Assembly: GCA_946481225.1 (NCBI GenBank)
Contig: CAMLNJ010000177.1
Location: forward strand, 1 to 6,499
Source of the DNA: an uncultured Verrucomicrobiota bacterium
Lineage (GTDB): Bacteria > Verrucomicrobiota > Verrucomicrobiae > Opitutales > Opitutaceae
Direction of reading: 5' to 3'
DNA length: 6,499 nt
The position numbers and the translations under genes were made by a program. Shown piece after piece: positions 5,019 through 6,499 of the stretch. The notes under the pieces are model-generated. The model had not been told where the DNA came from, did not search any database, and saw nothing but the letters and a program-made list of their open reading frames with translations. Every line of letters begins with the position of its first letter. Positions within the stretch are counted from its first letter, which is position 1.

Positions 5019-6499
5019 GCCACCAAGGTGGCGGCGCGGCTCGCGGGGTCAACCGGGGCGGTCATCGCGCCGCGCATGTCGCCGGCGCGGAGGAACTGGC
5101 GGTGAAAGGCGAAGGCGTGCTCCGGATCGAAGGGCTCGTGTCCCTCGCGGGCGATGGCAAGGTAACGGCGCAGGTCGGGACGGAAGTCGGGGTGGGCGCA
5201 CTTCTCGATGATGAGCTCGGCGCGCTGGCGCGGATCGAGGCGGCGCAGATCGGCGACCCCGTGCTCGGTGACAAGGACCTGGACGGAGTGCTCGCTGTGG
5301 TCGGCGTGCGTGACGAGGGGAACGAGGGTGCTGATCTTGCCGTTTTTCTGAAGGGAGGGGCAGGTGAAGATCGAGAGGTGGGCGTTGCGGGTGAAGTCGC
5401 CCGAGCCGCCGATGCCGTTCATCATGGTCTTCCCGAACAGGTGCGTGCTGTTGATGTTGCCCTGCAGGTCGGCCTCGATGGCCGTATTCACCGATATGAT
5501 ACCGAGGCGGCGCACGATCTCGGGGTTGTTGCTGATCTCCTGGGGGCGCAGGACGAGGCGGCCGCGCAGGGCGGGGAGCTCGGCGTAGAGGGCCTTGAGC
5601 GCGGGCGGGCTGAGGGTGAACGAGCAGCCGCTGGCGAACTTGAGCTTGCCCTGTCGGAGGAGGGCGAGGGTGGCGTCCTGCAGCACCTCGGAATACATGC
5701 TGAAGCGCGGGATCTCGGGGTGCGCGCCGAGGGCGCCGAGGACGGCGTTGGCGATGTCGCCGACGCCGGACTGGAGCGGCAGGAACTCGGTCGGGATGCG
5801 GCCGGAGCGAAGCTCGGCGGCGAGGAAGTTGGCGACGTTTTCGCCGATCCGGGTGGTGACGGCGTCGGGCTCGGCGAAGGCGCCCACCTCGTCGTCGCGA
5901 TCGGTGTGGACGATGCCGACGATCTTGGAGGGATCGAGCTGGAGCCAGGGTTGGCCGATGCGATCGGAGACGGAGTAGAGCGGGATCTCGTTCCGGTAGG
6001 GCGGGTCGATAGGCTCGTAGATGTCATGCACGCCGCAGAGGGCGACGGGGTGGCGGCGATTGAGCTCGAGGATGATCTTCGAGGCGCAGCGGGCGAAGGT
6101 CGGGGCGGCGCCGACGCCGCTGGTCAGGACGACGCGGCCGTCGGGCGTGATATCGGCGATTTCCAGGACGGCCCAGTCGATCTCGCCGAGCGCGCCGGTG
6201 CGCACGTGTTGCGGGAGCTGGCTGAGATGGAGATCGAAAAAGCGCACGCGGCCGGAGTTGATCGCTTTCCGGAGATCGGGGTCGGACTGGTAGGGCGTGC
6301 GGAAAGAGATGGCCTCGGCCTTGGCGAGCGCGCCGTCGAGCGAGGGCCCGGTGGAAGCGCCGGTGATCACTCCGATCTGGAAGGCCCGGCCGGCGGCGTG
6401 CTCGTTTTGGGCGAGGGCGGCGAGGGCCGTCGGAATCTCCTTGGGCGCTCCGGCGGGGGTGAAGCCGCCAAAAGCGACGGTATCGCCGTGGGAAATGAG
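5015..6499 (-). CDS. Acetyl-CoA hydrolase/CoA-transferase family protein (class I CoA-transferase), N-terminus cut by window edge
   Basis: This protein moves CoA between carboxylates such as acetate, succinate or propionate, or hydrolyses acetyl-CoA, in the cytoplasm; relatives include AarC, Cat1 and ScpC (YgfH). The visible 494 residues run to the right edge with no stop, so the start lies outside; about 20-25 residues appear to be missing compared with the roughly 500-residue family. Conserved blocks in order are HGDTVAFGGFTPAGAPKEIP near the visible start, ITGASTGPSLDG (45-56), HDIYEP, LPLQSGVGDIANAV (240-253), MYSEVLQD (268-275), FTLSPPALKAL, MMNGIGGSGDF (359-369) and KCAHPDFRPDL. The Glu in YSEVLQD (visible residue 271) matches the glutamate that forms the enzyme-CoA thioester in this class (recalled as Glu294 in AarC). 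GIGGSGDF is the glycine-rich active-site loop. Substrate preference cannot be read from sequence; a role in acetate/succinate/propionate metabolism fits the family. The stop (5015-5017) overlaps the next gene's start. Confidence 0.93.
   Translation of the reverse strand, partial: LISHGDTVAFGGFTPAGAPKEIPTALAALAQNEHAAGRAFQIGVITGASTGPSLDGALAKAEAISFRTPYQSDPDLRKAINSGRVRFFDLHLSQLPQHVRTGALGEIDWAVLEIADITPDGRVVLTSGVGAAPTFARCASKIILELNRRHPVALCGVHDIYEPIDPPYRNEIPLYSVSDRIGQPWLQLDPSKIVGIVHTDRDDEVGAFAEPDAVTTRIGENVANFLAAELRSGRIPTEFLPLQSGVGDIANAVLGALGAHPEIPRFSMYSEVLQDATLALLRQGKLKFASGCSFTLSPPALKALYAELPALRGRLVLRPQEISNNPEIVRRLGIISVNTAIEADLQGNINSTHLFGKTMMNGIGGSGDFTRNAHLSIFTCPSLQKNGKISTLVPLVTHADHSEHSVQVLVTEHGVADLRRLDPRQRAELIIEKCAHPDFRPDLRRYLAIAREGHEPFDPEHAFAFHRQFLRAGDMRGAMTAPVDPASRAATLVA
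5019..5032 (-). promoter_or_regulatory. Perfect inverted repeat abutting the start codon of the small membrane protein gene
   Basis: GCCACC (5019-5024) and GGTGGC (5027-5032) are exact inverses separated by two bases. In the leftward transcript this folds as a 5-pair stem capped by CUUG, ending one base before the AUG at 5018. It occupies the place where a ribosome binding site (the GGTGG run) would sit, and it also encodes the last residues of the CoA-transferase. Ribosomes finishing the upstream gene would open it, which suggests coupled translation. This role is inference. Confidence 0.4.

Noticed and set aside
4518..5105. Rightward open frame (195 codons) opposite the small membrane protein gene
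   Set aside because: The leftward frame has a clean membrane helix, a charged linker and an ATGA junction with the CoA-transferase. The rightward frame is the acidic mirror of it and also runs into the CoA-transferase end.
6368..6370. GTG as the start of the CoA-transferase
   Set aside because: The frame stays open for 43 more codons to the window edge and encodes conserved family sequence (HGDTVAFGGFTPAGAPKEIP), so the true start lies beyond the window.

Overview
The window is very GC-rich (roughly two thirds or more G+C by eye) and densely coding. It carries five protein genes plus the tail of a sixth. Three features together point to Verrucomicrobiota, most likely an Opitutus-like member: a large protein combining vWA and glutamine-amidotransferase-like domains, a TIGR00282/YmdB-type phosphoesterase, and a short-tailed PEP-CTERM protein. 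This placement is inferred from gene content and protein style; there is no rRNA to confirm it.

Layout. Positions 1-3629 read rightward. First comes the C-terminal end of an unidentified membrane-anchored protein (stop at 209). It overlaps by ATGA the start of an 847-residue membrane protein with two vWA domains and an amidotransferase-like domain between them (206-2749). After a 91-base G/C-rich spacer comes the YmdB-family metallophosphoesterase (2841-3629). Positions 3664-6499 read leftward: an acetyl-CoA hydrolase/CoA-transferase family gene running off the right edge (5015-6499), an ATGA-overlapping gene for a small one-helix membrane protein of unknown function (4521-5018), a 140-base gap with a nested inverted repeat, and a secreted PEP-CTERM protein (3664-4380). 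The two gene sets converge at 3630-3663, where an inverted repeat is the likely bidirectional transcription end.

How the genes relate. The first two rightward genes are probably translationally coupled and resemble the Bat/MoxR-type vWA clusters of the cell envelope. The phosphoesterase may share their transcript. The CoA-transferase and the small membrane protein are coupled by stop/start overlap, and a perfect inverted repeat abuts the second start. The PEP-CTERM protein is an exported, exosortase-processed surface protein; no exosortase lies in the window.

I found no mobile element, CRISPR array, tRNA or rRNA, and no convincing evidence of a wholly new system. The items most worth a second look are the uncharacterised membrane protein coupled to the CoA-transferase, the Asn-to-Asp change at a metal-ligand position of the phosphoesterase, and the RNA hairpins at the two leftward gene boundaries.
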